Shown: positions 27,058-36,470, numbered from the stretch's first letter. The stretch: DNA of 64,000 bases from Bacteroidia bacterium (GCA_905373475.1 CAJPTC010000001.1:62001-126000), one strand, 5' to 3'. Numbers and translations are program-made. The notes: generated by a model not told the origin, from the sequence alone.

Positions 27058-27372
27058 ATGGCGAAGGTTAATAACAACCATGACGAGAAGGATTTCTCTA
27101 TCGATATCTCAGAAGAACAATTTTTAGGCATCTATGCCAATCTTGTGGTTATCTCTCATTCAAGCTCCGAGTTTGTTCTCGATTTTGCGCGCATCATGCC
27201 AGGGCATCCAGGCGCAAAGGTAGTTAGCCGCATTGTAATGACGCCCGATCACACCAAACGTTTGTTAATGGCACTGGCAGACAATATTCAACGCTATGAA
27301 AATAACTTCGGCGAGATAGATCTGCACGAAAATTCGGAAACGAGCCCTTTCATTAGTGCCGTTGATGCCTAA
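27058..27372 (+). CDS. DUF3467 protein
   Basis: The 104-residue cytoplasmic protein matches the DUF3467 pattern: an N-terminal ISEEQFLGIYANLVVISHSSSEFVLDF stretch (given here by start and end residues 19-46) and a central PGHPGAKVVSRIVMTPDHTKRLL. Function of the family is unknown. The start at the ATG 27058 is favoured over an in-frame TTG two codons earlier. Its 3' end overlaps the next gene, and it leads a three-gene cassette with two glycosyltransferases. Confidence 0.85.
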   Translation: MAKVNNNHDEKDFSIDISEEQFLGIYANLVVISHSSSEFVLDFARIMPGHPGAKVVSRIVMTPDHTKRLLMALADNIQRYENNFGEIDLHENSETSPFISAVDA

Positions 27373-29374
27373 ACAATTGTCTCCCAGTACGCACCCTCTT
27401 GACGAGAGAGTCGCCACATTTATTGACCAACATTGGCGCATTCTCCTCGCCCTCATATTACTAACGAGCGCCCTCTTTATTGGTTTAACCTTTGACCCCA
27501 AGGTTAGTATAGGGGGCGACGATTCGTGGTATGTTCTCGCCGCTCAAGATTTTTGGAACGGTGTGGCCTTCCCGTCGTGGCATGGTTCGTTCTACTCCAT
27601 TCTCCTAAGTCCTCTTATTGCCCTTTTAGGCATTTCACTCGTTCCGCTCAAGCTACTATCCGTTCTCTTTACTCTTGCGGCGGTATGGTTGCTTGCAGTT
27701 TCTTTTCGTAAACGAATTTCCCCCCTCACTTGGCTTATTGGCACAGCGCTGTTTGCCTTAACACCCCATCTTGTTACGCTTGCGAGCACTACCTATAGCG
27801 AACCTCTTTTTCTCCTCATCCAGAGTGCAATATTCTATACCCTTTTTGGCTACGAAGCACAGACAGGTGCTACTACTAAACAAAAAGGGCTGTGGTTGCT
27901 TCTGTTGGCTTTCCTCACCTTTGCTTTGGCGCTTACGCGCAATGTGGGCTATGCAGCCTTCTTAGCGCTACTCATTTACTTTTCGGCGCTGCGACGCGAT
28001 TGGCGTGCTAGTGCCCTCTATGGCGCAGGTTTTATCTTATTGCAAGTCCTTTTCTCTGTCTATCGGCGTCTGGTGTGGGGTGTTACCGATGCCTCATTTG
28101 CAGGGCAACTCAACAGAGCTCTTCAAGTTGATTTCTACAATGCTTCCGCGGGTCAGGAGGACTTGTGGGGGCTGCTGGTGCGTTTTGCCCAGAATTGCAA
28201 GCAGTATCTTTCAGGGCACAACGGGCAGTTTGTCGGTTTTCCTTCTGCTACGGGGTCGTGGGTTATTACACTGCTTGTTGTTGTGGTGCTTCTCTTTTTG
28301 CTCATTCGCACGTGGAAGCGAAATCGTGTATTAGCGCTGTTAGGCATCTACCTTGCTGCAATGTACGGTATAACCTTTATTACGCAGCAAGTGGCGTGGA
28401 ATCAGATGCGCCTTGTTCTGGTCTATTTCCCGCTTTTCCTCTTTTTCATTCTAGATGGACTACTAGAGCTTCTGAAAACGAAGAACTTCCAGCGTGTATC
28501 TGCCGTTCTATTTATTCTTTTTGGTATCGCACTCCTTTCCCACATTGTGCAGAATTCGCGAAATGTAGATATTGCACGCCTCCGTTCCAATCTTCGTGGC
28601 GACCGTTTTGCTGGTTACACGCCCGACTGGGACAGCTACCTGCGTATGAGCGAATGGGTGGGCAAGAATATTCCCGACTCGGTTGTAGTAGCCTGCCGCA
28701 AACCAAACAATTCGCGCATCTACGGTAATCGACCTTTCTTTGGGATTTTTAAGTTGCCAAGCCTTGATGCTGATACGGTGCAGCAGTTCCTCGATTCCAA
28801 CAGAGTAGAGTATGTGATGTGCGGGCGTCTACGTCGTTTTACTGAAAAACGGACGGAAGACTACATCAATACTCTGCACGTAATGCTCAGTGTTGTTTTG
28901 ATAAAGCAACCCGACTATATAGATCTGGTGCATCGTGTTGGAGCGAACGAGCCTACGGTTTTATTTAAGCTAAATCGTACACCTGGTAGTGGAACAATCG
29001 ACGAGCAACGACACAGAATAGAATCGGGCTTGTATCTTTTTGCAAACAACGCAGAGGCTTACTATCGCCTTGGGCGACTTAGTCTCGCTGAGCGTCGTCC
29101 TGACGAGGCGCACGACTATTTCATGGAGGCAAAAAGGCTTCTCGATGCCGAAGAGATACCACTTACCTATCCTTTGCGCGAAGGGTTTGCCATGGTTTAC
29201 TTTGCCAAAGGGAATTTTGCCGCAGCAATTGCCGAATACGAAGAGCTAACTCGCGAATATCCTAACGTAGCAGATGCATGGTTTAATCTCGGTACATGCT
29301 ATGCCAAAATAGGCGATAAGCGTGCTAAAGAGTGCTTTGCTCGTTTTCAAGCCTTGAAGGGGGCTGAAGAATGA
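27365..29374 (+). CDS. Polytopic glycosyltransferase (GT39/ArnT-like) with C-terminal TPRs
   Basis: From the ATG at 27365 the protein has 669 residues (a GTG three codons earlier is an alternative). The first ~400 residues form about ten membrane spans, with an acidic first-loop motif (SIGGDDSWYVLAAQDF) as in polyprenyl-phosphate-sugar-dependent GT-C enzymes. The C-terminal part (from about 540) is TPR-like (AEAYYRLGRLSLAERRPDEA, NVADAWFNLGTCYAKIGDK). It probably transfers a sugar from a polyprenyl phosphate donor on the periplasmic side. The GT2 gene downstream overlaps by 4 bases (ATGA) and may supply the donor. Confidence 0.8.
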   Translation: MPKQLSPSTHPLDERVATFIDQHWRILLALILLTSALFIGLTFDPKVSIGGDDSWYVLAAQDFWNGVAFPSWHGSFYSILLSPLIALLGISLVPLKLLSVLFTLAAVWLLAVSFRKRISPLTWLIGTALFALTPHLVTLASTTYSEPLFLLIQSAIFYTLFGYEAQTGATTKQKGLWLLLLAFLTFALALTRNVGYAAFLALLIYFSALRRDWRASALYGAGFILLQVLFSVYRRLVWGVTDASFAGQLNRALQVDFYNASAGQEDLWGLLVRFAQNCKQYLSGHNGQFVGFPSATGSWVITLLVVVVLLFLLIRTWKRNRVLALLGIYLAAMYGITFITQQVAWNQMRLVLVYFPLFLFFILDGLLELLKTKNFQRVSAVLFILFGIALLSHIVQNSRNVDIARLRSNLRGDRFAGYTPDWDSYLRMSEWVGKNIPDSVVVACRKPNNSRIYGNRPFFGIFKLPSLDADTVQQFLDSNRVEYVMCGRLRRFTEKRTEDYINTLHVMLSVVLIKQPDYIDLVHRVGANEPTVLFKLNRTPGSGTIDEQRHRIESGLYLFANNAEAYYRLGRLSLAERRPDEAHDYFMEAKRLLDAEEIPLTYPLREGFAMVYFAKGNFAAAIAEYEELTREYPNVADAWFNLGTCYAKIGDKRAKECFARFQALKGAEE

Positions 29375-30102
29375 TACACGGCAAACGCATCGTGGTTGTA
29401 ATGCCTGCTTACAATGCGGCTAGCACCTTGGAAAGAACTGTGCAAGAAATTCCCCGCGATGTGGTTGACGATGTTGTATTAGTCGACGATAAAAGTAAAG
29501 ACGATACAGTTCTGGTAGCCAAAGTTTTGGGGTTGGAACACGTAATACAGCATGATGTGAACAAGGGCTACGGCGCGAACCAGAAGACTTGCTACGATTA
29601 TGCGCTAACCCTCGGCGCCGACATAGTGGTTATGTTGCATCCCGACTATCAGTACACGCCTCGCCTTATTGAATCGATGGCTTATATGATAGCCAATGGT
29701 CTTTATCCTGTTGTGCTGGCTTCGCGCATTTTGGGTGGCGATTGTCTAAAAGGCGGTATGCCCTACTACAAGTACTTTGCCAACCGTTGTCTTACCCTCT
29801 TTCAAAATCTATTGCTCGGCGAAAAGCTGAGCGAGTACCACACGGGTTATCGCGCTTATGCACGCGAAGTACTAGAGACGATTCCGTACCACAGCAATAG
29901 CGACGATTTTGTCTTTGACAACCAATTCCTAGCCCAGTGCTTTGGCTATGGTTTTCGTATTGGTGAGGTGAGTTGTCCTACAAAATATTTCAAGGAAGCG
30001 TCCTCCATCAACTTTGCAAGAAGTGTGAAATATGGACTCGGCGTACTGGGTGTTTCACTCGGCTATTGTTTTCTTCGTCGGTGGCACAGAAAGCGCGGTT
30101 GA
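29371..30102 (+). CDS. Family 2 glycosyltransferase (DPM1-like)
   Basis: The 243-residue GT2 enzyme has the nucleotide-binding start VVVMPAYNAASTLERTV, the DDKSKDDT motif, and HPDYQYTP in place of the DxD region. It lacks the C-terminal membrane spans of bacterial GtrB, resembling stand-alone dolichol-phosphate-mannose-synthase-like enzymes. It likely attaches a sugar to polyprenyl phosphate for the membrane GT encoded just upstream (4-base overlap). The sugar is unknown. Confidence 0.88.
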   Translation: MIHGKRIVVVMPAYNAASTLERTVQEIPRDVVDDVVLVDDKSKDDTVLVAKVLGLEHVIQHDVNKGYGANQKTCYDYALTLGADIVVMLHPDYQYTPRLIESMAYMIANGLYPVVLASRILGGDCLKGGMPYYKYFANRCLTLFQNLLLGEKLSEYHTGYRAYAREVLETIPYHSNSDDFVFDNQFLAQCFGYGFRIGEVSCPTKYFKEASSINFARSVKYGLGVLGVSLGYCFLRRWHRKRG

Positions 30103-30217
30103 AAGCATCTGAGTAGGAATTCTCACATACGCGCACTAGGCAAATTATTTGCCCCCACTTTCCGTGCCTTTCATTTTAGTGTCGCCTTGCGGCAAATACA
30201 ATTCCCGCGCCATTACC

Positions 30218-30225
30218 TACTTTTG
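30218..30225 (+). promoter_or_regulatory. -7 box TACTTTTG upstream of porU
   Basis: TACTTTTG matches TAnnTTTG, 42 bases before the porU ATG. A small palindrome GGCAAATTATTTGCC lies upstream at 30139-30153 and could be an operator. No gene was seen in 30103-30267. Confidence 0.55.
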
Positions 30226-30267
30226 TAGAAGCGAGAGGGTGTTTAAGGACTAGAGAGGTGGCTGTTC

Positions 30268-33200
30268 ATGAGATTTTTGGGGCAACAATGCGTTCTACTG
30301 TTATTCGTAGGCTTGTTTTTAGCAACTAGTGTCTTCGCACAACAAGCCCGTTATGAGGTGAGTTGGCAGATAAATCCTACACCCATAAACCTCGATTCGC
30401 TGGGACGTGACTATCGTTTAGTAGGCGGCGACCGTGCTAGCAACGGCTCTATTGTTCACCGAGGAGTTTACCCATGGCAAGGGACAGAGGTAAACGTACA
30501 AATTACAGAAGTGGAATATGTAGCGCTCCCGCTTACGCCTACCAATTACCCCGCATGGCTAAAAGAAGAAACTAGCCCTCACGCTGAAATTGTAAATGCT
30601 CGAGGTGAAAAATTACTTCGTACCACGATACCCGCCTTTCAGTTTCAAGCGGGCGAGCTACGCTGCCTGAAGAGTTATCGGATCGTAGCGCTACGAAAAA
30701 ATGCTACTGCCAAAGCGCTCCCGCCTGCAACCACGGCTGATTATACAGCGGTAACGAACTCGCAGCTTGCTTCGGGGCACTGGGAGATGATTAAGGTTCG
30801 TCGTTCGGGCGTTTATAAAATCACTTACGACGAACTAAAATCGCGCGGATTTGAAAATCCTGAGGATCTATCCGTTTGGGGCGGACAACCCTTCCAATTG
30901 CCCTACGACAATGCGACGAAAAATGTGGACGACTTGCAACCCATCCCCGTTGAATGGGTAAAGCAATCTCCACAACCCCAATCGGGAGATTATGCTTTAG
31001 TCTTTCTGGATGGCGCTACTTGGTGGACGTACAACAGCGCACGGGAAATGTATGACCTACATCAACACGATTATGATTCTATTTCTCACTACTTTGTAAC
31101 GACCGATCGCATGCCGCGTACAGTGTCACAACAAACCGCACCTGCCCCGACTGTTAGGCAAAAGGATTATTTGGGGATGTGGGGCTACATCGGGCGTACT
31201 ACCAATTTGCGCTTTTCTGGACGAGAGTTTTTTGGTTTGCAGTTCGAGTTTCGTCTTGAGCATAAGCTAAGAACTGCGCTTCGTGCCACAGTGGAAGGTT
31301 CTAGAGCCAAGGTCTACGCACGTGTAGCGGCCTATTCGCCTACACAAAGTTCGTTTACAATCTCAACACAAGGGGTAGGTATCGGTCAAATAGATGTACC
31401 TCCATGCCCGTCCTCATCGAGCGACCTCGCTAAAATCTCAGAGAACGTTTTTACGTTTCCAGTAGCCAACCGTGAGTTAGACCTAGATCTTCGCTACCAG
31501 CGTCCTTCCTATTCTTCTACCGGGTGGCTTTCGCGTCTGTGGGTCAATGCTCGTCAGACTTTTCCCGAGAGACTAGAACAACTTCTCTTTTACAGCGATC
31601 ATGATGCCGCCGCAACAGGAGCGCAGCAAGGATTTGAATTCCCGCAATACGATGAGCGCGAAGTGGAACTTTGGGATGTAACAGACCATTTCCAACCTGT
31701 GCGTTTTACCTCAATGCAAGAAGCTTCGGTAAAAGCAGACACCCCAGCGCGTTTGATACTATTTAATCGTAACACGGTCTCTGCGGTAGAATGGGGCGGG
31801 ACTGTGGAAAACCAGAACCTACACGGTGGCGAAGTGCCAGAGCTCCTAATTGTATCGCACGAAAAGTTCCTCACACAGGCAGAGGCTATTGCCGATATTT
31901 ACCGAACCTCGGCACTCTCGGGTGTGAAAAAAATAAAAGTGGTTGCCGTGCAACAAATCTATAATGAATTCGCTTCTGGCAATATGGATGTGAGTGCCAT
32001 TCGCAACTACTCCCGCTTCTTGTATTGGCGTGGAGGAGGTGCTGCATCCCCCTATCGCTATCTGCTGTTGGTAGGTAAGCCTTACTACCAACTCCGTATG
32101 CGACACGAAGACCTCAACCTGATACCAAATTATCAGTCCGAGAACTCAATCAATAGCGATCTCTCATTTGGTTCTGACGATATTTTCGGCTTCCTCGATC
32201 CCAATGAAACCGCAGAGCGCGGAGAACTAGATATTGGCATCGGTCGTTATGCGGTTTATCAGACCGACCAAGCAGACCAACTGATTCGCCATGAGCAGGC
32301 CTATCACACTTTAGCCAATTGGGGGGCGTGGCTTACGCATGCAGTAATGCTGGCAGACGATGAAGATGGACTTGCCTACATGCGGGGGAGCGACTCTATG
32401 GCGGTTCGTATAGAGAACGAACGCAAGGATATAACCATTCGGCGTCTGTATGTTGACGCGTTTCGCCAAGACAATTCGTGGGGCAAAGCGCATTACTCGG
32501 CGGTCAATAAAGAGCTTAACCAAACGATGAATAAGGGGGCGTATCTCCTGAATTATGTTGGGCATGGCAGCACCTATCGCCTCGGGCACGAATACTTCTT
32601 TACTTTCGACGACGCTGCCTCTTGGAGGAATTTACGCACCCTACCCGTACTTGTGGCAGCTTCTTGCTTCTTTGCCAGTGCCGATTGGGAAGGAGACTTC
32701 CCCCTCGGGCAGAGCATGCTCTTTATGCCACAAGGGGGCAGTATTGCTCTCATTGCCGCGAGCCGCCTTACTTTCAATTACTCAAATCAGGTATTCAATG
32801 CGCACCTGCTGCGGGCGATTTTCCCAAAAACAGAGAGTGCACAAAATAGGGCACTAGGCGATGCGCTTCGTATCGCAAAAAATAAAACGCCTGGAAGCGA
32901 GAATAGGAGTAAGTACCTTTTACTAGGCAACCCAGCACTCCCTTTACCCAATTTTACGGCAAGTGCGAAATTGTCAACTTGGAATGAAAGAGCGTTAGGT
33001 GGCATCCATGATACTTTGCGCGCTGGCGAACCTCTTACTTTGGGTATCGAGGTAAAACATGCGGATGGTACGCCTTTTACAGGCGAACTCAATCTTCAGC
33101 TTTTTGGACCGAAACGAAAGGTGCGAACGCAGGATAACGACGGCGAAGGGGTGTTTGAATTTGAAGAACGTGTTAATACTGTTTTCCGTGGTAAAGCCAC

Positions 33201-34041
33201 TGTAGCCAATGGGCAAGCTATGGTTAAGCTTATTGTACCCACAGACATGGAGTTAGATTATGGCGCTGGGTTAGTTTCTCTACTCGCCACGTCTAATGAT
33301 GCACTGGCAAGTGGGGGCTACGATAGTTTTGTGGTTGGAGGCCGAACAGCAAAGAGCTCTGACGACACAGAAGGACCTGAGATGGAGATCTCGTGGAACG
33401 ACTACGCGCAGCGTCCGCAGGCTGTGGTCAGTAGCAATGCGCTCCTCATTGTCCGTTTGCGCGATACAAGTGGGATTAACATCTCGGGGGCAGGGGTCGG
33501 ACACGATCTCTTGGCAACGCTATCTGGCAATGGGAAGGAAGAACGAATTGTTCTCAATGATTTCTATACAGCTGACACTGATAGCTATCGCCGAGGCGAA
33601 GTGCGTTACCATTTTACCAATTTAGCGCCTGGAAAATATACACTGCGCGTTCAGGCCTATGACGTCTATAACAACGCATCGCAGCGCACAATCTCTTTTG
33701 AAGTTGGCGAACCCAAACAAGCACAAATTTCCAACTTGCTGAATTATCCGAATCCGTTCACAGGGGCTACAAGCTTTTACTTTGATGCCACGAGGCCAGG
33801 TCAGCCCGTAGAGGTACTCATTCAGATCTATACACCCGATGGTATTTTAGTTCGTAGCCTGCACTTCTCCGAACCCAGCCCCGCTCCCCGACTAGGTCCT
33901 TACTATTGGGATGGGAAGGACGAATGGGGCAACGAGATCGGGCGTGGTGTTTATTTCTATCGTGTACGTCTACGTTATGCAAGCAATTGGCTAGAGGAAA
34001 GCGCCTCCACCGAGACCTTCGAGAAATTACTAAAGCTTTAA
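30268..34041 (+). CDS. porU: Type IX secretion system sortase PorU (C25 peptidase-like)
   Basis: The 1257-residue protein has a signal peptide (LLLFVGLFLATSVFAQ), a large beta-rich N-terminal region, a gingipain-type C25 domain with catalytic His766 (NYVGHGSTYR) and Cys800 (LPVLVAASCFFA), and a C-terminal Ig/FlgD-like part (LLNYPNPFTGATSFYFD, GPYYWDGKDEWGNEIGRG). PorU is the outer-membrane sortase that removes the C-terminal sorting domain of type IX cargo and attaches it to A-LPS. Its presence implies that the strain secretes T9SS cargo. PorV is not adjacent. It is a single-gene unit with its own promoter. Confidence 0.92.
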   Translation: MRFLGQQCVLLLFVGLFLATSVFAQQARYEVSWQINPTPINLDSLGRDYRLVGGDRASNGSIVHRGVYPWQGTEVNVQITEVEYVALPLTPTNYPAWLKEETSPHAEIVNARGEKLLRTTIPAFQFQAGELRCLKSYRIVALRKNATAKALPPATTADYTAVTNSQLASGHWEMIKVRRSGVYKITYDELKSRGFENPEDLSVWGGQPFQLPYDNATKNVDDLQPIPVEWVKQSPQPQSGDYALVFLDGATWWTYNSAREMYDLHQHDYDSISHYFVTTDRMPRTVSQQTAPAPTVRQKDYLGMWGYIGRTTNLRFSGREFFGLQFEFRLEHKLRTALRATVEGSRAKVYARVAAYSPTQSSFTISTQGVGIGQIDVPPCPSSSSDLAKISENVFTFPVANRELDLDLRYQRPSYSSTGWLSRLWVNARQTFPERLEQLLFYSDHDAAATGAQQGFEFPQYDEREVELWDVTDHFQPVRFTSMQEASVKADTPARLILFNRNTVSAVEWGGTVENQNLHGGEVPELLIVSHEKFLTQAEAIADIYRTSALSGVKKIKVVAVQQIYNEFASGNMDVSAIRNYSRFLYWRGGGAASPYRYLLLVGKPYYQLRMRHEDLNLIPNYQSENSINSDLSFGSDDIFGFLDPNETAERGELDIGIGRYAVYQTDQADQLIRHEQAYHTLANWGAWLTHAVMLADDEDGLAYMRGSDSMAVRIENERKDITIRRLYVDAFRQDNSWGKAHYSAVNKELNQTMNKGAYLLNYVGHGSTYRLGHEYFFTFDDAASWRNLRTLPVLVAASCFFASADWEGDFPLGQSMLFMPQGGSIALIAASRLTFNYSNQVFNAHLLRAIFPKTESAQNRALGDALRIAKNKTPGSENRSKYLLLGNPALPLPNFTASAKLSTWNERALGGIHDTLRAGEPLTLGIEVKHADGTPFTGELNLQLFGPKRKVRTQDNDGEGVFEFEERVNTVFRGKATVANGQAMVKLIVPTDMELDYGAGLVSLLATSNDALASGGYDSFVVGGRTAKSSDDTEGPEMEISWNDYAQRPQAVVSSNALLIVRLRDTSGINISGAGVGHDLLATLSGNGKEERIVLNDFYTADTDSYRRGEVRYHFTNLAPGKYTLRVQAYDVYNNASQRTISFEVGEPKQAQISNLLNYPNPFTGATSFYFDATRPGQPVEVLIQIYTPDGILVRSLHFSEPSPAPRLGPYYWDGKDEWGNEIGRGVYFYRVRLRYASNWLEESASTETFEKLLKL

Positions 34042-34318
34042 GAGAGGGCATTGCTTTTCGTCGTTTTATTTAGTCGGGCGTAAGGACTCTCAGCCTCCCA
34101 ACAACGAAAATGATAATCAATGTCTTATATGCGTAGTAGTGCGTCGTGCCATATAATCGCGAAGCTCTTACCTGCAATGTAAGCAGGAAAATACGCACGT
34201 CTCTGGTATGGTTGATTGTAGTGTGTCGCCCATTGAGCCTCGCGACTTCTTGTGTACTTATGTAAGTAAAAAGATACTATATTTGCCATACTATTGATTT
34301 TCACGAAGTCCTGCGAAG
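34042..34318. other. Intergenic region, promoter only
   Basis: No gene or clear hairpin terminator was found between porU and the Hpt gene. It contains the promoter box at 34278-34285. Confidence 0.5.
34278..34285 (+). promoter_or_regulatory. -7 box TATATTTG upstream of Hpt gene
   Basis: TATATTTG is an exact TAnnTTTG match, 33 bases before the Hpt ATG. It could drive the Hpt-STAS-CoA-transferase run. Confidence 0.6.
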
Positions 34319-34690
34319 ATGACGAACGAATTATTACAGCTCGATCGTGAGTGGTTAACGAATTTGTGCTCCAACGGGGTGAGTTTCCTCAGAGAGCTTC
34401 TAAAGATTTTTCACGAACAAGGAGATGCATATCTCCACCTGCTAACCAGCTGTAACACTTTGGGAGGACATCCCGAACTAAGCGATCAGACGCATCGCCT
34501 TAAGGGGAGTGCAAGTTCGTTGGGGCTACGTAAACTTGCGGCGCTAGCCAGTGAATTTGAAAAAGCGCTCCGCGAGGGGAAAGAGGCAGAGGCGCAGCTC
34601 AAGGAGAAAGCCGCGGCTATGGAAAAAGAAATTAAAGCTGGCGAGCAAGCTGTAGAACAGTACATTGCAGAAATAGAAAACACGAAATAA
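34319..34690 (+). CDS. Stand-alone Hpt (histidine phosphotransfer) domain protein
   Basis: The 123-residue helical protein has the Hpt signature THRLKGSASSLGLRKL with phosphoacceptor His59, followed by a Lys/Glu-rich helix. Hpt proteins shuttle phosphate between hybrid kinases and receiver domains. The STAS gene begins 1 base after its stop. No hybrid kinase or receiver is adjacent; the nearest receiver in the window is the NtrC-like protein at 22544-23950. Confidence 0.87.
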   Translation: MTNELLQLDREWLTNLCSNGVSFLRELLKIFHEQGDAYLHLLTSCNTLGGHPELSDQTHRLKGSASSLGLRKLAALASEFEKALREGKEAEAQLKEKAAAMEKEIKAGEQAVEQYIAEIENTK

Positions 34691-34691
34691 G

Positions 34692-34997
34692 ATGTTTCAG
34701 GTTACAGTGGTAGGGGGCGAAACCCACGTTAGCTTTGAGCCTGGCAGCAAGCTGAACATTGCCAAGGCGGGAGAAGCTAAAAATGAGTTTGCACGTATTG
34801 TGCGCGGAGAAAACGGTTACTTGGTACTCGATCTAGCCAATCTGGACTATATTGACTCTTCGGGAGTGGGGGCGCTCTTGTCCTTATTACGACTCTGCAA
34901 GGAACGGAAATGGACGCTAATCCTTACCAATCCGCAGCAACCCGTAAAAGATCTTTTCAATCTTTTGCAGCTCCAGTCTATCTTTAAGCTCCAGTAG
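34692..34997 (+). CDS. STAS-domain anti-anti-sigma factor
   Basis: The 101-residue single STAS domain contains the phosphorylation motif LDYIDSSGVGALL, with Ser57 the likely phosphoacceptor. Such proteins release a partner (anti-sigma factor or other target) when dephosphorylated by a SpoIIE-type phosphatase and are inactivated by a serine kinase. It is paired with the Hpt gene. The two SpoIIE phosphatases at the left end of the window are candidate partners, but this is inference. Confidence 0.9.
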   Translation: MFQVTVVGGETHVSFEPGSKLNIAKAGEAKNEFARIVRGENGYLVLDLANLDYIDSSGVGALLSLLRLCKERKWTLILTNPQQPVKDLFNLLQLQSIFKLQ

Positions 34998-35063
34998 TTC
35001 TGGGGCTGTATGGCGAAAAGAGAAGAAGCAGATTTACGTAAATAATTAGGGAAGGGTAGTAGG

Positions 35064-36377
35064 ATGATTTTGGAAGGCATGAAGTTTATGAGTGCCGAGG
35101 AGGCAGTACAGGTAGTTCGCTCTGGCGATCACATCCATTTGGGGAGTGTAGCAACAACGCCCACAGTACTTATTGATGCGCTCTGCGCATACGGAAAGGC
35201 GGCGGGGCTTAAGGATGTACATATACACCACCTTCATACCGAGCCACCAGCCCCCTATAGTGAACCTGAGTACGAGGGTATTTTCCAGCTTGATTCCTTT
35301 TTCGTGGGAAAGAATGTGCGCAAAACGACACAAGCGGGATACGCCGATTATATACCGATTTTCCTTGGCGAGACGCAAAAGCTTTACCGAGAGGGTATTC
35401 TCCCTATTGATGTTGCAATGGTACAGGTTTCGCCTCCCGACGAGTTTGGTTATGTTTCTTTAGGAAGTTCTGTCGATGCTACTCTTGCAGCCATCGAAAA
35501 AGCGCGTTGCGTTATTGCCGTGGTCAATAAGCATGTGCCGCGTACGTGGGGCGATGCCATGGTGCGCATCGAACACATTGACCGCTGGGTGCTTAATGAC
35601 GAGCCGCTCGAAGAAGTACATTTTGGAACGCCCAATGCTGAAGAGCAAGCTATTGGCAAGAACTGTGCAGAACTCATAGAAGACGGTGCAACGCTTCAGA
35701 TGGGCATCGGGAACATACCGAATGCTGTACTTGCGTGCCTAACGAACCACAAGGATCTGGGTATTCATACCGAGATGTTTGCGGATGGAGTACTACCACT
35801 TGTGGAAAAAGGGGTAATCAATGGTGCGAAAAAGGGGACGGACAAATATCGTATTGTTTCTACGTTCCTTATGGGTTCGCAGCGCATTTATGATTTTGTA
35901 GATAACAATCCGGGCGTTCTGATGATGGATGTGGGTTATACGAACGATCCCTTCATCATTGCACAAAACCCGCGGATGACCGCCATAAACTCTGCTCTTG
36001 AAGTAGATCTTACGGGGCAAGTTTGCGCAGACTCGATAGGTACAAAATTCTACTCTGGGGTTGGTGGACAGATTGATTTCCTCTATGGGGCTTCTCGGTC
36101 TGAAGGCGGGAAACCTATTATTGCTATGCCCTCGCGTACGGCAAAAGGGGAAAGTAAGTTAGTTCCGACACTCAAGGTAGGTGCAGGCGTGGTAACTACG
36201 CGTTCGCACATGCACTGGCTTGTAACAGAGTTTGGAGCTGTAAATCTTTACGGTAAGACGCTGCAAGAGCGCGCTCGGCTTATCATATCGGTCGCACATC
36301 CAGATGATCGAGAAATGCTCGATCGGGCGGCCTTCGAACGCTACGGAAGCCATTACCATTTTCTTGGTGGCAAATAG
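35064..36377 (+). CDS. Acetyl-CoA hydrolase/transferase family CoA-transferase (4-hydroxybutyrate CoA-transferase-like)
   Basis: The 437-residue enzyme has the CoA-transferase fold with catalytic Glu237 (GIHTEMFADGV), the GxGxG-like ATLQMGIGNIPNAV and C-terminal FYSGVGGQIDFLYGA. Length and motifs fit AbfT/butyryl-CoA:acetate-type enzymes that move CoA between acetate and 4-hydroxybutyrate or butyrate, as used in succinate-to-butyrate fermentation of Porphyromonas. Substrate preference is not readable from motifs, so no symbol is given. It lies 66 bases after the STAS gene and ends at the terminator at 36410-36442. Confidence 0.88.
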   Translation: MILEGMKFMSAEEAVQVVRSGDHIHLGSVATTPTVLIDALCAYGKAAGLKDVHIHHLHTEPPAPYSEPEYEGIFQLDSFFVGKNVRKTTQAGYADYIPIFLGETQKLYREGILPIDVAMVQVSPPDEFGYVSLGSSVDATLAAIEKARCVIAVVNKHVPRTWGDAMVRIEHIDRWVLNDEPLEEVHFGTPNAEEQAIGKNCAELIEDGATLQMGIGNIPNAVLACLTNHKDLGIHTEMFADGVLPLVEKGVINGAKKGTDKYRIVSTFLMGSQRIYDFVDNNPGVLMMDVGYTNDPFIIAQNPRMTAINSALEVDLTGQVCADSIGTKFYSGVGGQIDFLYGASRSEGGKPIIAMPSRTAKGESKLVPTLKVGAGVVTTRSHMHWLVTEFGAVNLYGKTLQERARLIISVAHPDDREMLDRAAFERYGSHYHFLGGK

Positions 36378-36409
36378 CGTAAAAGTTTTCTAAAAACGAA
36401 CAACCAACT

Positions 36410-36442
36410 GCCTTGCGGGACGCCCTGCAAGGCGCGGTTTTT
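36410..36442 (+). terminator. Terminator after CoA-transferase gene
   Basis: GCCTTGC/GCAAGGC form a 7-bp stem (36410-36416 and 36427-36433), extendable through GGG/CCC with a bulge, followed by GCGG and a T-run. The T-run is also the -33 region of the next promoter. Confidence 0.78.
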
Positions 36443-36470
36443 GTAGAACTTTTAGAAAGTGCTATCTTTG
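36440..36470 (+). promoter_or_regulatory. Complete Bacteroidota promoter (TTTG-N19-TATCTTTG)
   Basis: A TTTG -33 element at 36440-36443 is separated by 19 bases from TATCTTTG at 36463-36470. This is the best full consensus in the window. It drives the DUF177-rpmF-plsX-fabH locus, whose first ATG is 19 bases downstream. Confidence 0.8.
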
